64,000 nucleotides of DNA from Roseovarius sp. ZX-A-9 (GCF_028369135.1 NZ_JAPWHW010000014.1:62001-126000); one strand, 5' to 3'. Counted from the first letter of the stretch, positions 55,392-64,000 are shown. Program-made: numbers and translations. Notes: generated from the letters alone by a model not told the origin.

Positions 55392-55841
55392 TCAGAGGGC
55401 GTTTGTAACAGTCGCCTCGGCGGGGGTTCTGCGCGGCACGGGAAACACCAGATCGTAGAGCCAGTTGAACACGAAAGCGTAGCAGAAGTAGAAGACCGTG
55501 AACGAGATATCGAGCTTGAAAGCCTCCCACACGGAAATGCCCAGATACCACGCGATGAAGGGCAAGAGCAACAGCAGGATCCCCACCTCGAACAGCACGG
55601 CGTGCAGCACACGCACCCAAATCGTCTTGGCAACCTGCCCGGTGATCCGCAATATCGCGTGATCGAACAGAAGGTTGTAAAGGTAGTTCCACAGCGTCGC
55701 GATCGTGGCACTGACCACCGCGATCATACCGATGTCATGCATCGAAAAACCAAAGAGCAACGCGCCGCCCGGCACGACGATCAGCAATGCAATAATCTCG
55801 AATGACAACGCGTGGCGTATACGGTCTGCTGTGCCTCGCAT
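55392..55841 (-). CDS. PACE family multidrug/biocide efflux transporter
   Basis: A 149-residue membrane protein with four hydrophobic segments in two bacterial transmembrane pair (BTP) repeats: RIRHALSFEIIALLIVVPGG and RVLHAVLFEVGILLLLLPFI, each with an RxxHxxxFE start. This is the hallmark of the proteobacterial antimicrobial compound efflux family, which exports chlorhexidine, acriflavine and short diamines. Transcribed toward the enolase-superfamily gene; stops are 24 bases apart. Confidence 0.88.
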   Translation of the reverse strand: MRGTADRIRHALSFEIIALLIVVPGGALLFGFSMHDIGMIAVVSATIATLWNYLYNLLFDHAILRITGQVAKTIWVRVLHAVLFEVGILLLLLPFIAWYLGISVWEAFKLDISFTVFYFCYAFVFNWLYDLVFPVPRRTPAEATVTNAL

Positions 55842-55964
55842 GACACCTCTCCTTGTTAAATGCCGGGTCGTCCCGGCAGATCACACCCCGAACCGGGGGG
55901 AGGTCGTCCTCGCTTGGCCCCGCTTATACCGATCCGAACAGATGCTGCAAGGGCCGGACACGGA

Positions 55965-56894
55965 TCACGGCAACAACCCCATCCAGAGCCACGCACTGAA
56001 GATCGAAAGCGCCGTGCCGATCAACACTGCCGAGGCGGCGACGCGTTTGGCCCGACCGTACATGTTGGCAAAAATGTAGGCATTCGCCCCTGGTGCCATC
56101 GCCGCCGACAGGACCGCAGAACGTATCGCGGCATCCTCCAACGCAAAGGCACCACCCAGGGTCCGGGTGATCAGCGGATGCACCACCAGCGCAACCAGGC
56201 AGATCCAGGCAATCACCCGCAGATCGCCCTCGGGCCGGTATTGTGCCAGCACACCGCCCATACCAAAGAGCGCAGCAGGCAGCGCCGCGCGTGAAATCAG
56301 GTCGAGTCCCTCTTGCAGCGTCACCGGCAATGCCAGCCCGGTCACGTTGACCAGCAGGCCAAGGCCGATCCCAATGATCAGCGCGTTGGTGAACATTGCC
56401 TTGAAGACGCGCCGCGCCACCTCCGCGCCTGCCGCCCCCCGCGCGCGGGTGATCTCCATCACCGAAATGCCGACGCCGTAGCAGAACGGCGAATGCAGCG
56501 CGATGATCGCATAGTTGGCAGTCAGCGCATCGGGGCCATAAGCCTGTTCGGTCAGCTGAAGCCCCAGAAGGACCGTGTTCGAGAACAGGCAGCAAAACCC
56601 GATGACGATGGCGTCTTCCCAGGGCCGGCCAAAGATCAGTCGCGCGCCGAGAAGCCCGATCACGAAGCCGGCCAGCGCGCCCGCATAAAAGCTCAGCAGC
56701 AGCCCGGCGTCGAACCCCTGCCCCAGATCAAGTTGCGACAGCGCAGTAAAGAGCAGGCAGGGAATGGCGAAATTCTGCGCGAACCGCATCAGCCCTTCGA
56801 CGCCATCCTGGGAAAACCATTTGAGCCACACTGCCAGATAACCTGCACCGATCACCACGAAGACCGGCAGGATCACATCCAGCAGCGCCTGCAT
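55965..56894 (-). CDS. AEC (auxin efflux carrier) family transporter
   Basis: A 309-residue permease with about ten hydrophobic segments. Motifs: GAGYLAVWLKWFSQDGVEGL near the N-terminus, CLLFTALSQLDLGQ, and SAAMAPGANAYIFANMYG in the second half. The fold is AEC/PIN-like, with substrates in bacteria such as malate or malonate. It lies three bases downstream of the MBL gene and could be in that operon. Confidence 0.9.
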   Translation of the reverse strand: MQALLDVILPVFVVIGAGYLAVWLKWFSQDGVEGLMRFAQNFAIPCLLFTALSQLDLGQGFDAGLLLSFYAGALAGFVIGLLGARLIFGRPWEDAIVIGFCCLFSNTVLLGLQLTEQAYGPDALTANYAIIALHSPFCYGVGISVMEITRARGAAGAEVARRVFKAMFTNALIIGIGLGLLVNVTGLALPVTLQEGLDLISRAALPAALFGMGGVLAQYRPEGDLRVIAWICLVALVVHPLITRTLGGAFALEDAAIRSAVLSAAMAPGANAYIFANMYGRAKRVAASAVLIGTALSIFSAWLWMGLLP

Positions 56895-56897
56895 CGC

Positions 56898-57698
56898 CTA
56901 GACCTCGTAGCAGAGCGTCAGCCCGTCATAGGCAGGGATCACATGCTCTGGCAGTTCCTTTTCCAGCGTGCGGTAATCCATGTCGATATGCATGTTGGTG
57001 ATGACCCCGCGGCGCGGCGCGGCGCGTTCGATCCATTTCAGCGTATTTTCCAGATGCGAATGGGTCGGGTGCGGCGTCCGACGCAGCGCATCGACGATCC
57101 AGCAGTCCAGCCCGTCGAGCACCGGCCAGACATCCTCAGGGATATCAGCCACATCCGGCAGATAAGCCACGTCACCGATCCGGAACCCAAGCGCTTCGAT
57201 CGCACCATGCCCGACGGTGAACGGGGTCAACGTGATCGCGCCCCCCGCGCCCTCGATGGTCACATCACCGTCGATCGTGTTCATGTTCAGGATCGGCGGA
57301 TAAGGCGACGTCTCGGGCTGGACAAAGGCGTAGCCGAAGCGCGAATAGAGCGCGTTCTGGGTGTCGCCATCGGCCCAGACCGGCAACCGCTTTTTCATGT
57401 TGAACACAATCATGCGCAGATCATCGATCCCGTGCACGTGATCGGCATGGCTATGGGTGAACAGTACCGCGTCCAGTTCGCCCACCCCGGCATCCAGCAA
57501 CTGCGCGCGCAGATCGGGCGATGCGTCGATCAGCACCCGGGTGATCCCATCGGGGCCCTCCTGCTCGATCAGCATCGAACAGCGGCGGCGGGTGTTGCGC
57601 GGCTCGTTCGGGTCGCAATCCCCCCAGTGCCCGCCGAGGCGCGGCACCCCGCCCGATGACCCGCAGCCAAGTATGATGAAACGTCGCTTTGCCATCAT
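56898..57698 (-). CDS. MBL-fold metallohydrolase (PhnP-like)
   Basis: A 266-residue metallo-beta-lactamase-fold protein. Motifs: LGCGSSGGVPRLGGHWGDC and LFTHSHADHVHGIDDLR (HxHxDH metal motif), RCSMLIEQ with DAS, and NMHIDMD near the end. The GSGxSxGxP N-terminus is typical of PhnP-like phosphodiesterases (cyclic phosphate hydrolysis), but in alphaproteobacteria the gene regularly follows tatD-type genes, so the physiological substrate may be different. It starts by an ATGA overlap with the TatD-family gene. Confidence 0.88.
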   Translation of the reverse strand: MMAKRRFIILGCGSSGGVPRLGGHWGDCDPNEPRNTRRRCSMLIEQEGPDGITRVLIDASPDLRAQLLDAGVGELDAVLFTHSHADHVHGIDDLRMIVFNMKKRLPVWADGDTQNALYSRFGYAFVQPETSPYPPILNMNTIDGDVTIEGAGGAITLTPFTVGHGAIEALGFRIGDVAYLPDVADIPEDVWPVLDGLDCWIVDALRRTPHPTHSHLENTLKWIERAAPRRGVITNMHIDMDYRTLEKELPEHVIPAYDGLTLCYEV

Positions 57699-58510
57699 GC
57701 AGCAGCCTCGAATTGTGCCGCTTTCCAGAACAGGCGGTCGAAATTGGCCTGGGTCTGCGCGGCGAAATCAGGCCAGTCCATGCCGAAGGTTTCCGCGCCC
57801 ACCTTGGCGGTGTGTACCGTATAGGACGGCTCGTTTCGTTTGCCGCGATAGGGCGGCGGTGCAAGATAGGGCGCATCGGTCTCGACCAGAATACGGTCGA
57901 CCGGCGCTGCGGCGAAAATATCGCGCAACTCCTGGCTCTTGGGGAAGGCGGCAATGCCCGACATCGACAAGTAGAACCCCAGATCAAGCGCGGCGCGCGC
58001 CAGTTCGGCGCTCGAGGAAAAACAATGCATCACGCAGCTATAGGCACCGTTGGCATGCTCTTCGCGCAGGATGCGCGCCATGTCTTCATCCGCCGCGCGC
58101 GCATGGATGATCAGCGGCAACCCGGTCTCGCGTGCGGCCGCGATATGGATGCGCAGGCTGGTCTGCTGCACCTCGGCGCTGTCAGCGGTATAGTGGTAAT
58201 CAAGGCCGGTCTCGCCGATACCCACGAATTTCGAATGCTTCGCCAGCGCGACCAATTCATCGACGCTGGTCAGCGGCTCGTCTGCGGCACTCATCGGGTG
58301 CGTGCCCGCTGCGTAGAATACCGGCGCGTAAGCTTCGGCTATGGCACGCACCTGGGGTTCCAGCCGCAGCTTGGTGCAGATGGTGACCATGCGCGTGACA
58401 CCTGCCGCCACCGCCCGCGCGATCACCGCGTCGCGTTCGGCATCGAAATCGGGGAAGTCCAGGTGGCAATGGCTGTCGGTGATCTGGATGGTCTGGGTGG
58501 TCTGGGTCAT
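57695..58510 (-). CDS. tatD: TatD family metal-dependent deoxyribonuclease
   Basis: A 271-residue TIM-barrel hydrolase. Metal motifs: TDSHCHLDFPDFD (HxH), GIGETGLDYHYTADSAEVQQ (Glu), plus HARAADEDMA and CFSSSAELA later, and the Asp in ILVETDAPYLAPPPYRGKRN. TatD enzymes are 3'-5' exonucleases in DNA repair and apoptosis-like DNA breakdown. The start at 58510 (MTQTTQ) fits the family; an in-frame extension to 58585 adds an unlikely leader. It is 121 bases downstream of holB and in the same orientation. Confidence 0.9.
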   Translation of the reverse strand: MTQTTQTIQITDSHCHLDFPDFDAERDAVIARAVAAGVTRMVTICTKLRLEPQVRAIAEAYAPVFYAAGTHPMSAADEPLTSVDELVALAKHSKFVGIGETGLDYHYTADSAEVQQTSLRIHIAAARETGLPLIIHARAADEDMARILREEHANGAYSCVMHCFSSSAELARAALDLGFYLSMSGIAAFPKSQELRDIFAAAPVDRILVETDAPYLAPPPYRGKRNEPSYTVHTAKVGAETFGMDWPDFAAQTQANFDRLFWKAAQFEAAA

Positions 58511-58631
58511 GCGCGCGTAATCTAGCCTCTTGCGGTCTTCCTGAATCAGGGGGAGCGGAAAAGGTCCGCGCCCATTCAACATCATGCGCGTTTAGCATTC
58601 AATCTGTCACCCAGACGAAATCCGAAGCGCC

Positions 58632-59768
58632 TTAGCGGGCCATGCCCGCCGTCGTTTTCTGTATCTTTATGATGGTATCTAGGACGAGCGCGGCAGGGTC
58701 AAGGTTGACCGCCCGCCCGTGACGCGCCCGCGTCCCTGCGACCTGTGCGCAATCCGCCCAGGCCCGCCCCTGCGCCGGGTCCGGCGCAAGCCGCATCAGC
58801 ATCTCTGCCTCGCCCGGCGCTGCCTCGGGCTCGGGTGGTGTGCCCAGACTTCCGGTGCGCGCCAGCCGCGCCATCAGCAGATCGAAAAGCCCGATCAGCA
58901 GGTCCAGCCGGTCCTCGGCGCCGCGTGTCGCAGCCGCATTCGCCAGTTTCAGCGCACGCACCCGGTCAAGCTGTGGCAAACTGGCAAATAGCTGTGTCAA
59001 CTCGCGGTACATCTCCAGCCCGCCAAGATTGCTCAGCCGCACCGCTTCGCCGACCGAGCCGCCGGAAAGGGCCGCCAGCGCCACCGCGTCCGCGCCATCG
59101 GTCTCCACCCCGGCCTGCACCAGCGCCGCCGCCATGTCATCCGGGCCGAGCGGCGGCAGGCGCAATTCGCGGCAACGCGAGCGGATGGTGGGCAAAAGGC
59201 GCGTTGGCTGGTGGCTGATCAACAGCAATGAGGTGCGGGCGGGCGGCTCTTCGAGCATCTTCAGCAAGGCATTGGCCGCCTGAACGTTCATCTCGTCGGC
59301 GCTGTCGATGATTACGACACGGCGGCCCCCGTCGGCAGCACTCAGCCCCAGAAACCGGGCCAACCGCCGCACGTCCTCGGCCACGATCTGATCGCGCATG
59401 CGGCCTGTCTTTTCGTTGAGCGTCCGCGTGATGTGGAAAAGCCCCGGATCCGACCCGGCCAGTAGACGCCGCGACACCGGATGATCCGGCGCGATATCCA
59501 GATTCTGCGGCACCTCCGGCGCATCGCCAAAGAGGCCGCCCCCCGCATCTGCATCCTCTGTCGCCAGCAAGAACCGCGCGATCCGCCATGCCAGCGTCGC
59601 CTTGCCGACGCCACGCGGCCCGGTGATCAGCCAGCCGTGGTGCAGCCGCCCGGAGTTGTACGCTTCCAGAAATCCGGCTTCTGCCGCCCCCTGCCCGATC
59701 AGGTGCAGGGTTTCACGCGGGTGTGGCGCACCCTCGACCCGGTCCGGCTGCGAAAGTTCATCCGTCAT
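58632..59768 (-). CDS. holB: DNA polymerase III subunit delta-prime
   Basis: A 378-residue AAA+ clamp-loader subunit. Segments: LITGPRGVGKATLAWRIARF (Walker A), VVIIDSADEMN, ANALLKMLEEPPARTSLLLI with LLPTIRSRC (SRC arginine finger). Length is normal for alphaproteobacterial HolB. It overlaps the tmk stop by four bases. The tmk-holB-tatD order is common to alphaproteobacteria. Confidence 0.93.
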   Translation of the reverse strand: MTDELSQPDRVEGAPHPRETLHLIGQGAAEAGFLEAYNSGRLHHGWLITGPRGVGKATLAWRIARFLLATEDADAGGGLFGDAPEVPQNLDIAPDHPVSRRLLAGSDPGLFHITRTLNEKTGRMRDQIVAEDVRRLARFLGLSAADGGRRVVIIDSADEMNVQAANALLKMLEEPPARTSLLLISHQPTRLLPTIRSRCRELRLPPLGPDDMAAALVQAGVETDGADAVALAALSGGSVGEAVRLSNLGGLEMYRELTQLFASLPQLDRVRALKLANAAATRGAEDRLDLLIGLFDLLMARLARTGSLGTPPEPEAAPGEAEMLMRLAPDPAQGRAWADCAQVAGTRARHGRAVNLDPAALVLDTIIKIQKTTAGMAR

Positions 59769-60391
59769 GTCATGTCTTCCAGCACTGCCGCCTTCACGTC
59801 GCGCGCCACGGCGTCGATGGCGCGCGCCCCGTCGATCACGCGGATACGTTCCGGATTGGCCTGCGCAAGCTCCAGAAACCCCTGCCGCATCCGACGCTGC
59901 AAAGTGTCGCCGAAGGATTCGAACCGCGCTTCACCACCGCCCCGCTCCAACGCACGGGCAAGGCCCGCTTCGGGGTCCATGTCGATGAGCAGCGTCAGAT
60001 CCGGCTCTTGCCCGATCATCAAGTCGTGCAGTGCATCAACCATGGCCCGCAGATCGCCACTGCGCAGGCCCTGATACATCCGCGTGCTGTCGGCAAACCG
60101 GTCACAGATCACCGTGCGCCCTGCCGCCAGCGCCGGGCGGATCGTCCGCTCCAGATGATCGCGGCGCGCGGCGGTGAATAGTAGCAATTCGGTTTCAGCC
60201 GACCAGCGGTCCGGTTCGCCCTCCAGCACCAGCTTGCGGATTTCCTCGGCGCCGGGACTGCCGCCGGGTTCCCGTGTCAGGATCGCGTCATGGCCCGCAG
60301 CGGTCAGCGCTTCGAACAGCAGCCGCGCTTGCGTGGATTTGCCCGAACCGTCGATCCCCTCGAAACTGATGAACCGGCCCTGCCCGATCAA
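59765..60391 (-). CDS. tmk: Thymidylate kinase
   Basis: A 208-residue kinase phosphorylating dTMP to dTDP. Motifs: P-loop FEGIDGSGKSTQARLL, TREPGGSPGAEEIR, VICDRFADSTRMYQG (DRY/H-like segment), and LLIDMDPEAGLARALERGG. It overlaps the genes on both sides by four bases (dacC upstream, holB downstream), so the group is one transcription unit. Confidence 0.95.
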   Translation of the reverse strand: MIGQGRFISFEGIDGSGKSTQARLLFEALTAAGHDAILTREPGGSPGAEEIRKLVLEGEPDRWSAETELLLFTAARRDHLERTIRPALAAGRTVICDRFADSTRMYQGLRSGDLRAMVDALHDLMIGQEPDLTLLIDMDPEAGLARALERGGGEARFESFGDTLQRRMRQGFLELAQANPERIRVIDGARAIDAVARDVKAAVLEDMT

Positions 60392-61557
60392 AGCGCGCCC
60401 TCGGGCCCCTGTTGCAGCCGTGTCAGCAGCAAGCCCGAGACAGTCTTGATCCGGTTGACAAAACCACCGCGCGCCACGTTCTCCGCCGCAACCAGCGGCA
60501 CCCGGACCTCGGCCATGCCTTCGGGGGTCACCACCAAGGTTCCCAGCTTGTCCCCCTGCGCGACCGGGGCCTTGACCGGGCCGTCATAGATCACTTCGGC
60601 CTTGACCTCTTCGGCGCTCAGCACCGGCAACAACATGCTCAGATCCTGCTCGGCCACCAGGCCGACGCTGTCGGCGTCACCCATCCAGACATCGGCGCGC
60701 AGCACTTCGGTGCCTCCCTTGACGACGGTGCTCTCGACGAACTGGCGGAACGCCCAGCTGACGATCGCCTCGGCCTCTTGCGCACGCTGCGCTGATGAAT
60801 CTAGGCCCGACAGGACAAAGACGATGCGCCGGTCGCCCTGCTTTGCCGACCCGACAAGCCCGTAGCCCGCGGCCTGCGTGTGGCCGGTCTTCAACCCATC
60901 CGCACCGATCCCGAGCGACAGCAGCGGGTTGCGGTTCTTGGTGTTCTGCGGTGCACGCCCGTCAAACTTGAACTCGGTCTCGGCGAACATCGGGTAAAAT
61001 TCCGGGAAATCCTCGATCAGATGCCGCGCCAGCAGCGCCAGATCACGCATGCTCATCCGGTGGTTTGCCGCAGGCCAGCCGTTGGAATTGGCGAAAACGG
61101 AATTGGTCATCCCCAACTTCTGCGCGCGCTGGGTCATAAAACGGGAAAAGCCCGCCTCGGTCCCGTCGGGGCTGAGAGCTTCGGCGATCACCACACAGGC
61201 GTCATTGCCGCTGAGCACGATGATCCCGCGCAACAGATCCTCAACTCGCACCCGATCTGTCGTGTCCAGGAACATGGTCGAGCCACCATAGCTCATCGCG
61301 TGCTCGGACACCGGCAGCCGTTCATCCAGCGACAACCGACCCATTCTGATCGCCTCGAAGGCGACATAGAGCGTCATCAGCTTGGACATCGACGCCGGAG
61401 GCATCGGCTGATCGGCGTTCTTGCTCAGCAGGACGGTACCGGTTTTGAGATCGGTCACGAAAGCGGCCCGCGCCCGCGTATCGAACGCCGCCGCCGGCAG
61501 CGCAAGAACCAGCATGGTGAGAACGGCAATACTCAGACGAAGGGTTTTGGATAGCAT
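60388..61557 (-). CDS. dacC: D-alanyl-D-alanine carboxypeptidase (PBP5/6 family)
   Basis: A 389-residue low-molecular-weight penicillin-binding protein. A signal peptide (about 1-24) is followed by SxxK (PASMSKLMTLY), SxN (VLSGNDACVVIAE), and KTG (ADGLKTGHTQAAGYG). A C-terminal PBP5-type beta domain and an amphipathic end follow. It trims pentapeptides in the periplasm and anchors to the inner membrane. The overlap with tmk and the small gap (14 bases) to the SPOR gene upstream suggest one operon. The number in the symbol is only conventional. Confidence 0.92.
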   Translation of the reverse strand: MLSKTLRLSIAVLTMLVLALPAAAFDTRARAAFVTDLKTGTVLLSKNADQPMPPASMSKLMTLYVAFEAIRMGRLSLDERLPVSEHAMSYGGSTMFLDTTDRVRVEDLLRGIIVLSGNDACVVIAEALSPDGTEAGFSRFMTQRAQKLGMTNSVFANSNGWPAANHRMSMRDLALLARHLIEDFPEFYPMFAETEFKFDGRAPQNTKNRNPLLSLGIGADGLKTGHTQAAGYGLVGSAKQGDRRIVFVLSGLDSSAQRAQEAEAIVSWAFRQFVESTVVKGGTEVLRADVWMGDADSVGLVAEQDLSMLLPVLSAEEVKAEVIYDGPVKAPVAQGDKLGTLVVTPEGMAEVRVPLVAAENVARGGFVNRIKTVSGLLLTRLQQGPEGAL

Positions 61558-61571
61558 GGGTTCTTTCCGGA

Positions 61572-62453
61572 TCAGTTGGTCACGGGATAGGCGTCATCAA
61601 AGCCGACACCCTTGATTTTCTTCAGCAGCGCCGAACGCTCGGATTTCGAGGCTGCAGGGCCGACGACCACGCGCCAGAATTTCTTGCCACTGGATTGCTG
61701 TTCCAGAACTGTGGGCACCATGCCCGCCTGGCGCATCGCGGTCGCGGTATCTTTGGCATTTTGTTCAACGCTGAAGATCCCGATCTGAATGAACGGTTTT
61801 TCCAGCGAGGAACTGCGTGCAGGCGCGGCCGGTGCGGCCTCTGGCTTGGGCACGGCGACGGATGCGGTCGCGGTTGGCGCGTCGTCAGCCTCGGCAGCAT
61901 CAATGGCAGCCGCCGCACCCGCGATCGGGTCCAGCGTTGTCGCTTCGACCTCGTTCGGGGACAGCGTGTCCGCGACGGGTTCGGGGGTCGCCTCGCGGCG
62001 CAGCGCGGTGACGTTCAGTTGCGATGGCGCGCCGGCCAGCATTCCCAGCGCCGCAGCCGCGTCCGACGACACTTGCAGGATCGGTCCGGGGTTGGAGCGT
62101 TCGCGCCGGAACAGCGCCCCGATGACAAATTTCGAATTGGCCGTGTTGCGGATGATCACGCGCTCCGGTTCGGTAACGTCAGGATGCGCCACCCAGACGC
62201 CGCCGAGCGAAGGACGACCATCCCACAGCCCCATGTCCGTGGCCTGAAAGACATCCGGCGCCTCGACGTCGCGCTCGACCAGGCGAACCGACGAGGCCTC
62301 GCCGCTGGCGACCGCTGCGGTATCTGCCTCGGGTTTGGCCTTGAACGGGTTCACGTCTTGCAACCCTTGGCAACCACTCAGAAAAATGATCGCCGTTCCC
62401 GCCCCGAGCGCGATGCGCCACCCCGCTCTTGCGCCTATCCCAGAGAATTCCAT
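61572..62453 (-). CDS. SPOR-domain lipoprotein
   Basis: A 293-residue protein with a lipobox (IFLSGCQGLQD, Cys28 region), a middle region of Ala/Pro/Val-rich spacer (about 160-220), and a C-terminal SPOR domain (IQIGIFSVEQNAKDTATAMR, then GKKFWRVVVGPAASKSERSA). SPOR domains bind denuded septal peptidoglycan, and the gene is linked to dacC, so a cell-wall role at division is probable. It is first in the SPOR-dacC-tmk-holB unit. Confidence 0.85.
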   Translation of the reverse strand: MEFSGIGARAGWRIALGAGTAIIFLSGCQGLQDVNPFKAKPEADTAAVASGEASSVRLVERDVEAPDVFQATDMGLWDGRPSLGGVWVAHPDVTEPERVIIRNTANSKFVIGALFRRERSNPGPILQVSSDAAAALGMLAGAPSQLNVTALRREATPEPVADTLSPNEVEATTLDPIAGAAAAIDAAEADDAPTATASVAVPKPEAAPAAPARSSSLEKPFIQIGIFSVEQNAKDTATAMRQAGMVPTVLEQQSSGKKFWRVVVGPAASKSERSALLKKIKGVGFDDAYPVTN

Positions 62454-62662
62454 ACCATGCCCCTTGCCTGTCTCGCGCGTGCCGTTTCCGACCCCGCCAC
62501 CGGTCTCGCCGGCTTGCTGCTGCTGTGGCGGTCGTTGCCGCTCGGCGGCATGTTAGCTCTTTGTCGGACCCAAGAAAAGCGCGCAGGCAGTAGCTCGGCG
62601 GAATTCCACAGAAAACTGGTACTTTCAGAATCGCATCGCACGCTGTAGGCACTGTTTCTGTC

Positions 62663-62752
62663 GGAGGAGTGGCAGAGTGGTCGAATGCACCGGTCTTGAA
62701 AACCGACGAGGGTGTAAGTCCTCCGTGGGTTCGAATCCCACCTCCTCCGCCA
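62663..62752 (+). tRNA. tRNA-Ser (anticodon TGA)
   Basis: A class II tRNA of 90 bases with encoded CCA. Acceptor arms GGAGGAG and CTCCTCC pair fully with discriminator G. The anticodon stem-loop CGGTCTTGAAAACCG carries TGA. A long variable arm (CGAGGGTGTAAGTCCTCCG) and the T loop GGTTCGAATCC are present. The minus-strand frame of a recombinase remnant runs straight through this gene, and an apparent island begins at its 3' end. Confidence 0.97.
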
Positions 62753-62999
62753 CTGCCGAACAAAAATGGGCACTACTGTCGGGCCGGTGTTGCCTGAAGC
62801 GTGATTTAGCGCCGCGCATTCTATATCCCTCTGATCTATAATGATTTTCACGCTATTTTCGCTGACGATGGTCTTGTTGATGACAGCGCGTAAGTACTGG
62901 CGTTTGAACTGAAGGGTTCCTTCGCTGATCTATGCTCCCTGAAACTGTGGTGCGTTTGATAGGTAGCTACGCATCTCGAGGTTTTCATTGGTCATTCTG
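62753..62999 (-). pseudogene. Remnant of a serine site-specific recombinase (C-terminal part)
   Basis: On the minus strand, a frame with one stop reads ISEGTLQFKRQYLRAVINKT, then IVSENSVKI, and ends VVPIFVRQWRRRWDSN where it enters tRNA-Ser. The order FKxxYLRxVI, a short basic/hydrophobic segment, and a final VPxFVRxWR before a tRNA is typical of the ends of large serine recombinases integrated at tRNA genes. An in-frame TAG lies just before ISEGT (62930-62932). Residues further upstream (TNENLEMRSYL) are open but unassigned. The catalytic N-terminal domain is missing. Confidence 0.6.
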
Positions 63000-63541
63000 A
63001 GGTCCTCCGAACGGATGGTTTGCAAAAAGCCGGCGCCAGCACGTGGGCGAGTAACCGGTTCGTTTTCGGAATATGCTTCCGATGTTCTCACGCCGGAAAC
63101 GGCTTGACGCTACGTCATGCTGATTTCTGTCGGTCAAGACTCGGCGTGCTGCGGCCGTCACGGTCAAATTTGAAAATATCGCAATTCATTCAGTCCCTTG
63201 CAGACTCTCCGCCCCGAACTTCAGAACACAAACAATGTTTGGACGATTGCGATAATTTCTGAGTCCGGCAGCAGCCAAGTACCTGATTTCTGACTTCAAT
63301 GAGGAGATTGGCTATCTGCCCGTAAGACGAAGTAAATATTGACGGCAAGCCAAATTTTTCTCGTGGTATGTGAAGCGACGAACCGGATGAGCATAGATCC
63401 GACATTTGGAAAGACTGCCCAAATACCCTCAAGATCGAGATGAAAAGGGGGCAGTACGGTCCTGACGCATTCCGTGTGGTGGGAGGCTCGGTCGCTACTA
63501 TGTTTCTGTGAAATAAGGCCGCGCCAATGATGGCAAGCCCC
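63000..63541 (+). other. Gene-poor stretch, probable island filler
   Basis: There are 542 bases between the recombinase remnant and the Fic-domain gene. It is clearly less GC-rich than the rest of the window. No frame shows a recognisable domain, and no inverted repeats of an insertion sequence were noticed. Decayed mobile DNA is the likely origin. Confidence 0.35.
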
Positions 63542-64000
63542 TTACCGGATGTGTTGAAGATGTTCTTCGATCAGCTGCGCAAAGGGAGTAATGTCGCCTC
63601 CGAAGCTCGCAGCATCGAGCGCTTGCATGTAGCGCTTGCGCTCCTCCAGTCTGATGACCACCCATCCATATCCCGAACTTGCAAGAATTGCGTTCATCAC
63701 GAAGCGAGCGAGGCGTCCGTTTCCATCTGGATAAGGATGGATGTATCCTAACAGCCAATGCCCCAGAATAGCGCGCACGCCCGGATGGTCCTCCTCGTCG
63801 AGGAGTTCGAAAAACGTCTCCATCGCATCCATGAGCTTTTCGGCAGCCGGCGGCACATGATTGGCTGTGCGAATAAAAATAGGATGGTTGCGGTAACCGA
63901 TCAGCTGGGCGGGCGTCAGAATGCCCGCATCCACCGATGGCGCAAAGAGATCCTGATACCACTCATCGAGATGCGCGCCGACGACGACAGGACTTCCACT
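63542..64000 (-). CDS. Fic domain-containing protein, partial
   Basis: At least 152 codons; the frame is open to the right edge, so the N-terminus is outside. The Fic motif is HPYPDGNGRLARFVM (HPFxxGNGRxxR form) with catalytic His. Upstream are LGHWLLGYIHPY and the flap-like region IGYRNHPIFIRTANHV. It transfers AMP or related groups from nucleotides to proteins. No inhibitory (S/T)xxxE(G/N) helix is visible in this part. The gene sits in the supposed island, perhaps with an antitoxin beyond the edge. Confidence 0.82.
   Translation of the reverse strand, partial: SGSPVVVGAHLDEWYQDLFAPSVDAGILTPAQLIGYRNHPIFIRTANHVPPAAEKLMDAMETFFELLDEEDHPGVRAILGHWLLGYIHPYPDGNGRLARFVMNAILASSGYGWVVIRLEERKRYMQALDAASFGGDITPFAQLIEEHLQHIR

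Noticed and set aside
62179-62851. Minus-strand frames through tRNA-Ser with a DSNPRR or GIRTHGG-type translation
   Set aside because: These are well-known artefacts of translating tRNA-Ser; only the part before the tRNA (62753-62999) was kept as a recombinase remnant.

Overview
The window looks like chromosomal DNA of a Rhodobacterales (Roseobacter-group) alphaproteobacterium. The evidence is high GC, tightly overlapping operons (many ATGA and TGATG junctions), an irr/fabA/fabB/fabI neighbourhood, lnt-corC-ybeY-phoH-miaB genes in one neighbourhood, a five-gene branched-chain-amino-acid-type ABC importer, and a compact SAM/SAH-type riboswitch in front of metK, a class described from Rhodobacterales. 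No ribosomal RNA, CRISPR array or intact transposase was seen.

Layout. 1-5.7 kb: ordinary minus-strand genes (edge of an FAD oxidoreductase, a lipoprotein, gamma-glutamyltransferase, a 2-hydroxyacid dehydrogenase) and a secreted SH3-like protein. 5.8-10.5 kb: an accessory patch behind tRNA-Gln with a 1077-residue permease/FG-GAP/UnbV fusion and a pseudogene that joins two unrelated oxidoreductases. 10.6-23.2 kb: two divergent units, probably under a TetR-type regulator. They encode a kinase-like phosphotransferase, an acyl-CoA dehydrogenase, a thiolase, two SDRs, a CoA ligase and a complete ABC importer. The set resembles the levulinate/4-hydroxyacid (Lva) pathway with its own uptake system.

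23.2-36.9 kb: ExoD, an HWE-type kinase, trmB, metK with its riboswitch, lnt, corC, a decayed partial copy of ybeY, intact ybeY, an SGNH protein, phoH, a lipoprotein/OmpA pair that shares an unnamed motif, miaB and a glycosyltransferase-like gene. 37-42.6 kb: fabI-fabB and fabA-irr, with an EamA transporter and a di-heme cytochrome lying between fabB and fabA. 42.7-50.1 kb: quinone-oxidoreductase-like, FKBP, and a run of overlapping catabolic genes (haloacid dehalogenase, hydrolase, PLP lyase, EEP nuclease, pobA, pcaD).

50.2-55.4 kb: an EamA exporter, a zinc alcohol dehydrogenase, an adjacent 2-oxoglutarate oxygenase/HD-oxygenase pair that looks like TmpA/TmpB (phosphonate to glycine betaine plus phosphate), and an enolase-superfamily enzyme. 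55.4-62.5 kb: PACE and AEC transporters, then MBL-tatD and holB-tmk-dacC-SPOR housekeeping genes. 62.6-64 kb: tRNA-Ser, a decayed serine-recombinase C-terminus abutting it, gene-poor DNA and a Fic-domain gene cut by the window edge, together looking like the border of an integrated island.

The strongest candidates for something new are the permease/beta-propeller fusion, the Lva-like importer operon and the TmpA/TmpB-like pair. All functional statements come from reading motifs and gene order; no database search was possible.
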